Below are positions 1 to 9,401 of a DNA stretch of 64,000 nucleotides, in pieces. The stretch comes from CAIWHR01 sp963788185 (GTDB lineage Bacteria > Pseudomonadota > Gammaproteobacteria > Burkholderiales > Casimicrobiaceae). The translations under genes and the position numbers were made by a program. Every line of letters starts with the position of its first letter. The stretch's first letter is position 1. The stretch is from assembly GCA_963788185.1 (NCBI GenBank), contig CAWBGE010000017.1:992001-1056000 (forward strand), in the 5' to 3' direction. The notes beneath the pieces are model-generated. The model was not told the origin of the DNA. It saw only the letters and a program-made list of their open reading frames with translations, and ran no database searches.

Positions 1-22
1 GGGACCGCGAAATGACGTTCGA

Positions 23-646
23 CTACCGCCGCTCGAACGCGAGCTTCACGCCGAGACCTATCAATAGGGCGCCACTCGAACGATAGACCCAGGACAGGAC
101 GTCGGGTCGACGTCGCAGCCATCCGGACAACGCGCCCGCGAACACTCCCACCGGTGCCTTGACGAGAAACGTGAGCGCAGCGAAGGCAATTCCCAGCGTG
201 AAGATCGTCAGCGTGGGGTGCTGCGCCGCCGGCAGGACGAACTGCGGCAGGAAGGCAAAGTAGAACACCGCGATCTTGGGATTGGACAGATTCGATACGG
301 CGCCATCGAGAAAGAGCTTGCGCGGCGACCGCGGTGCCACCGAACCAAGCGGTAGCGTTCCGCGCCGGGTGCGGAGCAGGCCGAAACCCAGATAGATCAG
401 GTAGGCCGCGCCGACGAGCTTGAGCGCCACGAACAGCCACTCCGACGTGCGCAACACGGCACCCAGGCCGAGGGTGGCGAGAATCGTGTGGCCGACAAGC
501 CCGACGCTCACCCCCGCAGCCGTCGCGACGCCCGCGCCGGCGCCCTGCGCCAGCGACCGCGACATGACGAGAATCATGTCCTGACCCGGCGTGACGATGA
601 GCAGCAGCGATGCAACCATGAACAGCAACCAGGATGCGTCGATCAT
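23..646 (-). CDS. LysE/RhtB family amino-acid exporter
   Basis: This 207-residue protein is probably an inner-membrane exporter of amino acids or homoserine-lactone-like compounds. The N-terminus (MIDASWLLFMVASLLLIVTPG) opens directly into a hydrophobic segment, and the TPGQDMILVMSRSLAQG stretch is the family signature. Further hydrophobic helices bring the total to about six, and the length is normal for LysE/RhtB. I chose the start at 646 because GAGAGG lies about seven bases upstream and the longer reading frame adds a non-hydrophobic arginine-rich tail foreign to the family. It is transcribed away from the divergent metal exporter. The substrate cannot be read from sequence. Confidence 0.88.
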   Translation of the reverse strand: MIDASWLLFMVASLLLIVTPGQDMILVMSRSLAQGAGAGVATAAGVSVGLVGHTILATLGLGAVLRTSEWLFVALKLVGAAYLIYLGFGLLRTRRGTLPLGSVAPRSPRKLFLDGAVSNLSNPKIAVFYFAFLPQFVLPAAQHPTLTIFTLGIAFAALTFLVKAPVGVFAGALSGWLRRRPDVLSWVYRSSGALLIGLGVKLAFERR

Positions 647-913
647 TTGAACCTCTCGTGCATGCGCTGCAGCGGCAGTCCGGGAGATTTCGTGCCTGCC
701 CGAAGGCGCGCGGGAACCATTCCGCACCGCGGCCGAATCAGCCGTGCATGGTGAAGGGAAAGTCATTGCGAATCAACACCGCACGTCCGCGTCCGGCGCG
801 GCATACCCGGTACAATCGTCACGATACCCGTGCCGATCTGGTTTCGGGTCCGTGCGGGTGAAACGGGCCGCAGTCTCTCCACGGGGATCGCGGGTTCAAC
901 CGGGAAGCGAGCG

Positions 914-1870
914 ATGCATACCGACGACCTGAGCCAATGGACGCACCACCACCGTTTCGACACGGGAAACGAAGCGGGCGAGCGCGGCGCGAGGTCCGTG
1001 ATGTGGATCACGCTGGCGATGATGGTGGTCGAAGTCGTCGCCGGGTGGTCGTTCAATTCGATGGCGCTGCTCGCCGATGGCTGGCACATGAGTTCGCACG
1101 CGCTCGCCATCGGCCTTTCCGCCTTCGCCTACGCCGCGGCACGCGGCCACGCCGCGGACGGGCGATATGCCTTCGGCACCTGGAAGATGGAGGTGCTCGC
1201 CGGGTTCGCCAGCGCCATCCTTCTGCTCGGCATCGCGGCGCTGATGGTGTACGGCTCGGTGGAGCGAATCATCACCCCGCAGCCGATCCATTACGTCGAG
1301 GCGATCGCAGTTGCCGCCGTCGGCCTGGCGGTCAACCTCGTCTCCGCCTGGATTCTCGGCACGGCACACCACCGCGACCACCACCACGACGGCGAGCAGT
1401 CCCATGGCAACTCGCATCGGCACGGCGCAGAGCACCACCACGATCTGAACCTCAAGTCGGCCTACCTCCATGTTGCCGCCGATGCCGCGACCTCGGTGCT
1501 GGCCATCGTCGCGTTGGCCGGCGGCTGGCTTTGGGGCTGGTCGTGGCTCGATCCTGCGATGGGAATCGTCGGCGCCGCACTCGTGGCGATCTGGGCGCGA
1601 AACCTCATCGTCGAGACCAGCAATGTCCTGCTGGACCGCGAGATGGACCATCCGGTGGTGGATGAGATCCGGGAGGCCATCGCAGGGCGTGCGCCCGCCG
1701 ACACGAGGGTCACCGACCTTCACGTCTGGCGAGTGGGCCGCGCTTCCTACGCCTGTGCGATCGGCCTGGTTTCGCACGACCGCGACGTGACCCCGGCTCG
1801 CGTCCGCGAATGGCTGGCGGTCCACCCCGAGATCGCGCACACCACGATCGAGATCCAGCACTGCCACTGA
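914..1870 (+). CDS. dmeF: CDF-family cation efflux protein, DmeF-like
   Basis: This 318-residue inner-membrane cation diffusion facilitator probably exports Co2+/Ni2+ (or Zn2+) by proton antiport. The N-terminus (MHTDDLSQWTHHHRFD) is typical of DmeF. There are about six membrane segments, with transport-site residues visible in LLADGWHMSSHA. A long histidine-rich loop (residues about 150-180, several HHH and DHHHD runs) lies between helices 4 and 5, followed by a C-terminal cytoplasmic domain. The start at 914 has GGAAG just upstream and avoids an unrelated 28-residue extension. It is followed after 15 bases by the Nudix gene. Metal specificity is inferred from family resemblance only. Confidence 0.88.
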   Translation: MHTDDLSQWTHHHRFDTGNEAGERGARSVMWITLAMMVVEVVAGWSFNSMALLADGWHMSSHALAIGLSAFAYAAARGHAADGRYAFGTWKMEVLAGFASAILLLGIAALMVYGSVERIITPQPIHYVEAIAVAAVGLAVNLVSAWILGTAHHRDHHHDGEQSHGNSHRHGAEHHHDLNLKSAYLHVAADAATSVLAIVALAGGWLWGWSWLDPAMGIVGAALVAIWARNLIVETSNVLLDREMDHPVVDEIREAIAGRAPADTRVTDLHVWRVGRASYACAIGLVSHDRDVTPARVREWLAVHPEIAHTTIEIQHCH

Positions 1871-1885
1871 TAGCGATCGCCGCGC

Positions 1886-2521
1886 ATGCCGTTGCCGCTT
1901 TTCCACCTGCCGGCTGCCGAACAGCGGGATTGGCTCGCCGAACGCCTCGCGCGCCCCGCTCCGCCGTCCGCGCGCGGACTGTCGGATGGTTTTCGTCTGC
2001 CCGGCCGCGGTGGCGAACCCACGCGCGCGGCGGTGCTGGTGCCGCTGGTCAACCGGCCACAGGGGCTGCAGGTGTTGCTGACCCAGCGCACAGCCCACCT
2101 GTCCAACCACCCGGGTCAGATCAGTTTTCCCGGCGGCCGCGCCGAAGCGGCCGACGCGTCGAGCGCCGCCACCGCATTGCGGGAAGCGACCGAGGAGGTG
2201 GGCCTTCCATCGGATGCCGTTTCCATCCTCGGACAACTCGCCGACTACGAAACCGTTACCGGTTACCGCGTGACTCCGGTCGTCGGCTGGGTCGAGCCGC
2301 CGTTCGCGGTCACGCCAGATCCCTTCGAGGTGGCCGACGTTTTCGAGGTGCCGCTGGAATTCCTGCTCAGCCCGGCGAACCAGCAGCGCCACTACCGGAT
2401 GCTGGGCGAGCATCGCCGCGATTACTGGGCAATTCCCTGGCGCGACCGTTACATCTGGGGCGCAACCGCGGCGATGCTGCTGATCCTCGACCGGACGCTG
2501 CGCGAGGACGGCCGTGATTGA
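1886..2521 (+). CDS. Nudix hydrolase, CoA pyrophosphatase type
   Basis: This 211-residue cytoplasmic hydrolase probably cleaves coenzyme A and related nucleoside diphosphates. The Nudix box is visible at roughly residues 87-110: GGRAEAADAS followed by ALREATEEVGLP, which supplies the metal-binding REATEE core. The segment just before it (LLTQRTAHLSNHPGQISFPG) is the extra motif of the NudL/CoAse subfamily. Length fits that group. It follows the metal exporter by 15 bases and may be cotranscribed with it and with the alpha/beta hydrolase downstream. Substrate is inferred from the NudL-like motif. Confidence 0.87.
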   Translation: MPLPLFHLPAAEQRDWLAERLARPAPPSARGLSDGFRLPGRGGEPTRAAVLVPLVNRPQGLQVLLTQRTAHLSNHPGQISFPGGRAEAADASSAATALREATEEVGLPSDAVSILGQLADYETVTGYRVTPVVGWVEPPFAVTPDPFEVADVFEVPLEFLLSPANQQRHYRMLGEHRRDYWAIPWRDRYIWGATAAMLLILDRTLREDGRD

Positions 2522-2590
2522 CGCCGCGGACGCGATCAACGACGATCGCGGCTCGTCTTCGCCCCCGGTTTTCCGACTTGCCTGCGCACC

Positions 2591-3472
2591 ATGCAACTGA
2601 CCGCCACCCTGCCCCGCCGCGCCCACCTGCCGAGCCTGTCCGCGCACGGATTTCATCGCGTCAACTACTGGGAATGGGGTGACGCCGACAATCCGCGCGT
2701 CGCCATCTGCGTCCACGGCCTCGCGCGCAACGGCCGCGACTTCGACGTCCTGGCCGAGGCGTTGTCCGCAACGCACCGCGTGCTGGCCGTCGACATGCCG
2801 GGTCGCGGCGACAGCGAGTGGCTTGCCGATGCCGGCGACTACGGCTTTCCGACGTACCTCGCCACGCTGTCCGCACTGATCGCGCGCTCCGGCGCCGAAT
2901 GCGTCGACTGGATCGGCACGTCGATGGGGGGATTGCTGGGGATGGCGATCGCGGCGCAACCCGGTGCTCCTGTGGTTCGGCTCGTCGTCAATGACGTCGG
3001 GCCGGTCATCGAGTCCGAGGCGCTCGCGCGCATCGCGACCTACGTCGGACTCGACCCGACGTTTGCGAGTTTCGCCGAAATCGAGCGTTACATACGCGCC
3101 GTGTCGGCGCCCTTCGGCGCGCTCACCGATTTGCAGTGGACGTTCCTGACCGAGACGAATGTCCGGCAACGCGCCGACGGGCGCTGGGGCCTGGCCTATG
3201 ACCCCGGTATCGCGGTGCCCTTTCGCGCCAACCCGGCGCCCGCCGATCTGTGGGGACTGTGGGACGCCATTCGCTGCCCCACGCTGGTGCTGCGCGGCGC
3301 GAACTCGGACCTGCTCTCCGCCGCGACGGCAGCGGCGATGAAGGACCGCGGGCCGCGCCCCGACGTCATCGAGTTCGCGGGCGTCGGCCACGCGCCGATG
3401 CTGCTCGATCCGTGCCAGATCGCCCCGGTCGTCGCTTTCCTTGCAACCCCTGCAGGCACCGGCGGGACGTAG
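2591..3472 (+). CDS. alpha/beta hydrolase fold protein
   Basis: This 293-residue protein has the alpha/beta hydrolase architecture. An HG-containing oxyanion segment (CVHGLARNGRDFD) lies near residue 45. The nucleophile elbow GTSMGG lies near residue 115. A late acidic residue (LRGANSDLL) and the catalytic histidine in GVGHAPML complete the triad. It has no signal peptide, so it is likely cytoplasmic. The substrate is unknown; esterase, lactonase or ring-cleavage hydrolase are all possible. It sits 69 bases after the Nudix gene on the same strand, ahead of a PilZ-like gene. Confidence 0.85.
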   Translation: MQLTATLPRRAHLPSLSAHGFHRVNYWEWGDADNPRVAICVHGLARNGRDFDVLAEALSATHRVLAVDMPGRGDSEWLADAGDYGFPTYLATLSALIARSGAECVDWIGTSMGGLLGMAIAAQPGAPVVRLVVNDVGPVIESEALARIATYVGLDPTFASFAEIERYIRAVSAPFGALTDLQWTFLTETNVRQRADGRWGLAYDPGIAVPFRANPAPADLWGLWDAIRCPTLVLRGANSDLLSAATAAAMKDRGPRPDVIEFAGVGHAPMLLDPCQIAPVVAFLATPAGTGGT

Positions 3473-3534
3473 AACCCCTCCCGGCAGCGCGCTGCGGCTT
3501 CGCATACAATGGAGTGCCACCCCGCGGCCCCACG

Positions 3535-5082
3535 ATGCTACGCCTCAGCCTTCCTCCCCTCGACGCCCATCCGGCCAATCCGCCGGAGACGCGGCCGGCC
3601 AAGGTCAAGGCCTGGATCGACGATCTCATGCGCCGGCCGTCGGCGGTCGAATCGGCGCGCGCCATCGGCGATGCGCTTGCGGCGACCAATCGCGTCGGCA
3701 TGAGCGATTCGCGCCGGCTCGAGCTGGCGGAGATTTTCTGGTCGGCCGCCAACACGCTGTGGCCCATCCTGGAGCAGCACTTCGCCCGCGTGTCGCACCC
3801 GCTTTCGGGCGTCGCGCTCGACTCGGCGAAAGCCGCGCTGACGCTGGCGACCGAAATGTCGGTCGCGTACAAGCACCTGCTGGTCCGCGAGTCCGATCGG
3901 CGGCTGATGCTCACCGGGCCGCGGTTGCTGCTCGCGCTCGTGCACCGGTGCCTGCAGTGCACGGCGCGCATCCTCGTCAACAGCTACCTGTCATACGCGC
4001 CGGTGCCGCCCAAGACCTGGCTCGACGCCCACGCCGTGTACGCGTTCGCGCGCGAGCGCGCGCTGCACGAGCTGACCGTCAATGCGGACACCGCCGACAT
4101 GACGCCCGAGCGCGCGTACCTGCAGACCTTGCTGCTCGCGCTGGCCAACCCCTATGGCTTCCTGCCGGGACAACTCGCGACCGTCGCCCAATACCTGACG
4201 ACACACTGCCACGCGGCGAAGCTCACCGACGTGGCACCCGTCCACCGGATGGCGAAAGCGGTGGCGATCATCCCTGTCGGGCACGACTTTCCGCCGTTTT
4301 CCGCCAACAAGGGCGGAACCGTCGAAGGCAGCAAGATCTACCTGCTCACCTACGACCTCGCGTTCCAGTTGCAGGAAGAGCTGCGCGCCCTCGACGCAGG
4401 CGGCGCGGTCCCGCCCGAGCTCGGCAAGGATCCCGTTGCGCGCACGCAATTCATCGCTCTGCTGAGACGCCTGCTGCGCCAGTGGGCGATCCCGCCCGCC
4501 CGCCAGTTCAATCGCCTGCCGTCGCGCGCCCGGGTGGTGATGTGCGCCGGACTCGCCGGCGTGTGGCAGTACAGCCGGGGCGATCACGACATGGGGAGCC
4601 GCGTGTCATCCGGATTGCCGGCGATGAGCGCCTGCCAGGTCATCAACCATACGCCGGCCGGCTATGCGCTGCGCCAGACCGACGGCCATCCCGGAGTCTT
4701 GCGCATCGGCGACCTCATCGCCTTGCGCGTCGAGGGCCGCACGGGACTGCAGGTCGCGATGGTTCGCTGGTTTCGCAACACGTTCAAGGGCAGCGGTCTC
4801 GAGTTCGGCTGCGAGCTCCTGTCCGATGCACCGGAGGCCGCCGCTGCAGTGGCCGAGAACGCCGCCACGGGTACGCTCGCGCCTGTCGTCGTGCTGCCCG
4901 AAGATCACGCGCCCCAGGCGGCCGACCACGCGCCGCCGCAGATCATCGTTCCCGCCGGCGCGTTCCAGGTCGAGCAGGCGGTATCCCTTCGCCGAGGCGA
5001 ACGGTCCGGATTCGCCGTGCTGACCAAGCTGGTCGAGCACGGCCCCGGATTCGAGCTCTACGAGTTCGTCCCGGTCGCCTGA
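3535..5082 (+). CDS. conserved protein with PilZ-like C-terminal region
   Basis: This 515-residue soluble protein has two apparent parts. Residues 1 to about 340 are mostly helical, without membrane segments or a signal peptide, and I do not recognise them. The remainder looks like a beta-rich domain: ACQVINHTPAGYALRQ contains an N-x-T-x-x-G pattern resembling the second c-di-GMP motif of PilZ domains, and arginines lie upstream in LPSRARVVM. The start at 3535 excludes in-frame sequence overlapping the preceding hydrolase. It converges on ispH, eight bases away. PilZ identity is an inference from weak motifs and might be wrong. Confidence 0.6.
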   Translation: MLRLSLPPLDAHPANPPETRPAKVKAWIDDLMRRPSAVESARAIGDALAATNRVGMSDSRRLELAEIFWSAANTLWPILEQHFARVSHPLSGVALDSAKAALTLATEMSVAYKHLLVRESDRRLMLTGPRLLLALVHRCLQCTARILVNSYLSYAPVPPKTWLDAHAVYAFARERALHELTVNADTADMTPERAYLQTLLLALANPYGFLPGQLATVAQYLTTHCHAAKLTDVAPVHRMAKAVAIIPVGHDFPPFSANKGGTVEGSKIYLLTYDLAFQLQEELRALDAGGAVPPELGKDPVARTQFIALLRRLLRQWAIPPARQFNRLPSRARVVMCAGLAGVWQYSRGDHDMGSRVSSGLPAMSACQVINHTPAGYALRQTDGHPGVLRIGDLIALRVEGRTGLQVAMVRWFRNTFKGSGLEFGCELLSDAPEAAAAVAENAATGTLAPVVVLPEDHAPQAADHAPPQIIVPAGAFQVEQAVSLRRGERSGFAVLTKLVEHGPGFELYEFVPVA

Positions 5083-5089
5083 CCTGGCG

Positions 5090-6031
5090 TCAACCGCCCT
5101 TCGCCAAGGGCGTCAAGCCCTTCGGCATCGGAAACACGACGTTCTCGGTGGCGCCGTCGAGTTCGCGCACCGACACGGCGCCCAGCGCCTCGAGCCGCGC
5201 CAATACCTCCTGCACCAGCACCTCGGGTGCCGACGCGCCTGCGGTGACGCCGACGCGCCGCTTGCCGGCGATCCAAGCAGGGTCGAGCTCGTCGGCGCGA
5301 TCGACCATGTACGCAGGGACGCCACGGTTGGCCGCCACCTCGCGCAGACGGTTGGAATTCGAGCTGTTGGGGCTGCCGACGACGACGACCACGTCGACAT
5401 CCCGCGTCATGAACTTGACCGCATCCTGCCGGTTCTGCGTCGCGTAGCAGATGTCGTCCTTTTTCGGACCCACGATCGCCGGATAGCGCTCCCGCAGTGC
5501 GTCGACGATCGCCGCCGCGTCGTCGACCGATAATGTGGTCTGCGTGACGTAGGCGAGCGGAGCCGCCGGCCCAATCGCGAGCCGGCCGACGTCCGCCACC
5601 GATTCGACGAGGTGGATGCCTTCGTCGCACTGGCCCATGGTGCCCTCGACTTCGGGATGGCCCGCGTGGCCGATCATCACGATGTCGCGCCCCTGCTCGC
5701 GCATGCGCGCGACTTCGCTGTGCACCTTCGTCACCAGCGGACAGGTGGCGTCGAACACCCGCAGGCCACGCGCCTCGGCGTCGGCACGCACCGATTTCGC
5801 GACGCCGTGCGCGGAGAAAATCACCGTGCTGCCGGCAGGAATCGCGTCCAGATCGTCGACGAAGATGGCGCCCTTGGCGACGAGATCGTCGACCACGTAT
5901 CGGTTGTGCACGACCTCGTGCCGGACGTAGATCGGCGCGCCGAATCGGCGCAGCGCCTCCTCGACGATCGCGATCGCGCGGTCGACGCCGGCGCAAAAGC
6001 CGCGGGGATTGGCGAGCAGGACGTCCATCAT
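5090..6031 (-). CDS. ispH: 4-hydroxy-3-methylbut-2-enyl diphosphate reductase
   Basis: IspH (LytB) carries out the last step of the MEP isoprenoid pathway, reducing HMBPP to IPP and DMAPP with a [4Fe-4S] cluster. The 313-residue protein shows the diagnostic N-terminus LLANPRGFCAGVDRAI with the first cluster cysteine, ATCPLVTKVH with the second, and the C-terminal VVGSPNSSNSNRLREVA active-site loop. The start at 6031 gives an ATGA overlap with the lspA stop codon, so translation is probably coupled. It is the last gene of the ribF-ileS-lspA-ispH operon, an arrangement common in betaproteobacteria. Confidence 0.97.
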   Translation of the reverse strand: MMDVLLANPRGFCAGVDRAIAIVEEALRRFGAPIYVRHEVVHNRYVVDDLVAKGAIFVDDLDAIPAGSTVIFSAHGVAKSVRADAEARGLRVFDATCPLVTKVHSEVARMREQGRDIVMIGHAGHPEVEGTMGQCDEGIHLVESVADVGRLAIGPAAPLAYVTQTTLSVDDAAAIVDALRERYPAIVGPKKDDICYATQNRQDAVKFMTRDVDVVVVVGSPNSSNSNRLREVAANRGVPAYMVDRADELDPAWIAGKRRVGVTAGASAPEVLVQEVLARLEALGAVSVRELDGATENVVFPMPKGLTPLAKGG

Positions 6032-6555
6032 GAGTCTCCGGAGGATCCGACCGCGCGCGGCGCCGAGTGGCGTTGGCGAAAACTGTCGACGATGATGAGC
6101 CCCGCGCCGATGGTGATCGCGCTGTCGGCCACGTTGAACGCCGGATAGAACCACCCGGCATAGTGAAAGAGGAGAAAATCGACGACCTTGCCCAGCAGCA
6201 CGCGATCGACGAGGTTGCCGATGGCACCCCCCAGGATCGCGGCGAGGCCCAGGCAGTACATCCGGCTGCCGCCGCGCTTCAACAGCCACCCGATCACCAC
6301 CGACGCGACCATGGCGACGGCCGTGAACAGCCACCGCTGCCAGCCTCCGGCCCCGGCGAGGAAGCTGAACGCCGCGCCGGTGTTGAACGCGAGCACGAGG
6401 CTGAAAAATCCGGTGACGCGCAGCTCGTCGCCGGGCTGGAACGACCCCAGCACCAGCGCCTTGGTCAGCTGGTCGACGACCAGCACCGCGACGGAAACGA
6501 CCAGCCAGCGCCACCACGCGACGCTGCCGTCGCGGCCGGGCGGGCGGTCACGCAT
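6028..6555 (-). CDS. lspA: lipoprotein signal peptidase (signal peptidase II)
   Basis: LspA is an inner-membrane aspartyl protease that removes signal peptides from prolipoproteins. The 175-residue protein has four hydrophobic helices. The family motifs are visible: VVDQLTKALV near the N-terminus, GGAIGNLVDRV with the first catalytic Asp, and FNVADSAITIG with the second. I chose the start at 6555 because the upstream reading frame overlaps ileS deeply and lacks a hydrophobic helix. From this start it overlaps the end of ileS by eight bases, and its stop overlaps the start of ispH, so the three genes are tightly linked. Confidence 0.95.
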   Translation of the reverse strand: MRDRPPGRDGSVAWWRWLVVSVAVLVVDQLTKALVLGSFQPGDELRVTGFFSLVLAFNTGAAFSFLAGAGGWQRWLFTAVAMVASVVIGWLLKRGGSRMYCLGLAAILGGAIGNLVDRVLLGKVVDFLLFHYAGWFYPAFNVADSAITIGAGLIIVDSFRQRHSAPRAVGSSGDS

Positions 6556-9394
6556 GGCTGCGGGGCTCGCCGGCACCGTGGAGATTCGCCGTGCAGCGGC
6601 CGCACAGCCCCGGGTGCGCGGCGTCGCGGCCCACGTCGTCGCGATAGTGCCAGCAGCGTTCGCATTTCGCATGCACGCTGGCGGTGACCCCGATCGAAAG
6701 GGCGTCGCCCGGGACCGCGCGTGCCGCCGAGGTGATCATCACAAAGCGCAGGTCGTCGCCAAGGCTCGAGAGCGCCGCGTAATCGTCGGCAGCCGCAGTG
6801 ACCACGACTTCCGCCTGCAGCGGCGAGCCGATTTTCCCCTGCCGGCGCAGCGCTTCGAGCTCTTTCTGCACGACGCTGCGCACCGCGAGGATGCGGGTCC
6901 ACCTGGCCGCGAGCGCCTCGGCATCCGGGACTTCCGGCAGCGCATCGCGCCACTCGCGGCAGAATACCGACGCCTCGGCAGGATGCACGATCGCCCACGC
7001 CTCCTCGGCGGTGAAGGACAGTACCGGGGCGATCAACTGCAGCAGGAGATCGCGAATCCGTGTCAGCGCCGTCTGCGCCGAGCGGCGCGCGCGACTGTCG
7101 CGACCGGCGGTGTAGAGCCGGTCCTTGAGCACGTCGAGGTAGAAGCCGCCGAGATCCTCGGAGCAATACGTCTGCAGCCGCTGGACGACCAGGTGGAACT
7201 CGTAGCTTGCGTAGTCGGCGATGACCGCGTCGGCGAGCGCGCGCGCCGCGGTGAGCGCGTAGCGGTCCATCTCGAACAGCTCGCCGATCGGCAGCGCATC
7301 GCGGGTCGAATCGAAGTCGGCGGTGTTGGCGATGAGGAAGCGCAGCGTGTTGCGAATCCGCCGATAGCTCTCGACCACGCGCTTCAGGATCTCGTCCGAG
7401 ATCGACATGTCGCCCGAATAGTCGGTTGCGGCCACCCACAGGCGCAGGATTTCGGCACCTAGGGTCTCCGAAACCTTCTGCGGCGACACCACGTTGCCCT
7501 TCGACTTCGACATCTTCTTGCCGTCGCCATCGACGACGAAGCCGTGCGTCAGCAGCGCCTTGTACGGCGGCACGCCGTTCAGCATGCACGAGACGAGCAG
7601 CGACGAGTGGAACCACCCACGATGCTGGTCGGAGCCTTCGAGGTACAGGTCCGCCGGGAACGCGGTCTCCTGCGGATGCGAGCCGGCGCCGGTCGCGCGC
7701 CCGTCCGGGCCGCCCATCACCGTCTGGTGCGTGGACCCCGAATCGAACCAGACGTCGAGCGTGTCGGAGAGCTTGCGATAGCGCTCCGGATCGACGCCAA
7801 AGTCTTCGCAGCTCGCGCGGAACCAGCTCTCGATGCCGTCGACTTCAACCTTTGCCGCCGCGCGCTCGAGCAGTTGCAGCGTGTCCGGATGCAGCGCGTC
7901 GGTCCGCCTGTCGACGAAGAACGGCAGCGGCACGCCCCATTGCCGCTGGCGGGACAGCGTCCAGTCCGGCCGGTTGGCGATCATCCCGTAGAGCCGCGCC
8001 TTGCCCCACTCCGGGTAGAACCGTGTCGCGTCGATGCCGGCGAGCGCGGTGGCGCGCAGCGTGCGCGCGGACTTGGCACCGTTCCACCCCGGAACGTCGT
8101 CCATGCCGGCGAACCACTGCGTCGTCGCGCGGTAGATGACCGGCGTCTTGTGTCGCCAGCAATGCATGTAGCTGTGCGTGAGCTTCTCCGCATGCAGCAG
8201 CGCGCCGGCCTCGCGCATCTTCTCGACGATCGCCGGATTCGCCTTCCAGATATTCTGGCCGCCGAAGAACGGCAGGCTGTCGGCGAAGCGGCCATCGCCC
8301 TGCACCGGATTGAGCATGTCCTCGTCCTTCATGCCGTAGCGCCGGCAGGAAAGAAAATCCTCGACGCCGTAGGCAGGTGACGAATGGACGATTCCGGTCC
8401 CGGTGTCCAGCGTCACGTAGTCGCCGAGATAGACGGGCGCGACGCGGTCGTAGAACGGATGCCGGAAGCGGATCAGTTCGAGGGCGCGGCCCTTGGTCGT
8501 TGCGACGGTGTGCCCGGTCAGTCCGTAGCGCGCGAGGCAGGCGTCGACGAGTTCGACCGCCAGCACGAGGTGCCCGCGCTCGGTCGCCACCAGCGCGTAG
8601 TCGAAGTCCGGATGCGCGTTCAACGCCTGGTTGGAAGGGATCGTCCACGGCGTGGTCGTCCAGATGACCGCGAGCACGGCGCCCGCCGGCAGCACTGGCA
8701 GCCGGAACGCCTGTGCGAGCTTGGCGCGATCGCCGTCGTCGACGGGAAACGCGACATCGATCGCGATGTCGTGGCGGTCCTCGTATTCGACCTCGGCTTC
8801 GGCCAGCGCGCTGCCGCAGTCGAAACACCAGTTCACCGGCTTGAGTCCGCGGTAGAGGTACCCCTTCTCGAGCAGCCTGCCCAGCGTCCGGATCTCGTCG
8901 GCCTCGCTCTTGGTCGCCATCGTCGTATACGGATGCTCCCAGTCGCCGATGACCCCCAGGCGGCGGAAATCCGCCTTCTGCCGGACGATCTGCTCGCCCG
9001 CATAGGCGCGGGCGAGGCGCTGCGTTTCGTCGACCGGAATGTGCTTGCCGTGCGTCTTCTCGATCTGCACCTCGATCGGCATGCCGTGGCAATCCCAGCC
9101 CGGCACGTAGGGCGCATCGAACCCGTCCTGCGTGCGGCTCTTGACGATGATGTCCTTCAGGATCTTGTTGAACGCGTGCCCGATGTGCAGGTCGCCGTTC
9201 GCATACGGGGGGCCGTCGTGCAGCACGAAGCGCGGCCGGCCGCGCGACGCCGCGCGGATCGCCGCGTACACGTCGCGCTGTTTCCAGCTCTCGACCCAGC
9301 CGGGCTCGCGCCTGGAGAGATCACCGCGCATCGGAAACGGCGTCTCCGGCAGGTTGAGGGTGGCCTTGTAGTCAGGTTTCGTCGTGTCGGACAT
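6548..9394 (-). CDS. ileS: isoleucine--tRNA ligase
   Basis: This cytoplasmic class I aminoacyl-tRNA synthetase charges tRNA-Ile. The 948-residue length is normal for the bacterial enzyme. The HIGH signature lies in GDLHIGHAFNKIL (about residue 68), and KMSKS in GKKMSKSKGNVV (about residue 620). The editing domain (CP1) lies between them. A C-terminal zinc motif is visible as CERCWHYRDD followed by LCGRC. The start at 9394 gives the normal MSDTTKPDYKATLNLPETPF N-terminus. It begins seven bases after the ribF stop and overlaps lspA at its end. Confidence 0.98.
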   Translation of the reverse strand: MSDTTKPDYKATLNLPETPFPMRGDLSRREPGWVESWKQRDVYAAIRAASRGRPRFVLHDGPPYANGDLHIGHAFNKILKDIIVKSRTQDGFDAPYVPGWDCHGMPIEVQIEKTHGKHIPVDETQRLARAYAGEQIVRQKADFRRLGVIGDWEHPYTTMATKSEADEIRTLGRLLEKGYLYRGLKPVNWCFDCGSALAEAEVEYEDRHDIAIDVAFPVDDGDRAKLAQAFRLPVLPAGAVLAVIWTTTPWTIPSNQALNAHPDFDYALVATERGHLVLAVELVDACLARYGLTGHTVATTKGRALELIRFRHPFYDRVAPVYLGDYVTLDTGTGIVHSSPAYGVEDFLSCRRYGMKDEDMLNPVQGDGRFADSLPFFGGQNIWKANPAIVEKMREAGALLHAEKLTHSYMHCWRHKTPVIYRATTQWFAGMDDVPGWNGAKSARTLRATALAGIDATRFYPEWGKARLYGMIANRPDWTLSRQRQWGVPLPFFVDRRTDALHPDTLQLLERAAAKVEVDGIESWFRASCEDFGVDPERYRKLSDTLDVWFDSGSTHQTVMGGPDGRATGAGSHPQETAFPADLYLEGSDQHRGWFHSSLLVSCMLNGVPPYKALLTHGFVVDGDGKKMSKSKGNVVSPQKVSETLGAEILRLWVAATDYSGDMSISDEILKRVVESYRRIRNTLRFLIANTADFDSTRDALPIGELFEMDRYALTAARALADAVIADYASYEFHLVVQRLQTYCSEDLGGFYLDVLKDRLYTAGRDSRARRSAQTALTRIRDLLLQLIAPVLSFTAEEAWAIVHPAEASVFCREWRDALPEVPDAEALAARWTRILAVRSVVQKELEALRRQGKIGSPLQAEVVVTAAADDYAALSSLGDDLRFVMITSAARAVPGDALSIGVTASVHAKCERCWHYRDDVGRDAAHPGLCGRCTANLHGAGEPRSHA

Positions 9395-9401
9395 CGCGGG
9401 T

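Noticed and set aside
896..3520. Long open frame on the minus strand (874 codons)
   Set aside because: It lies opposite the metal exporter, Nudix and hydrolase genes, is arginine/glycine-rich without family motifs, and is typical of antisense frames in GC-rich DNA.
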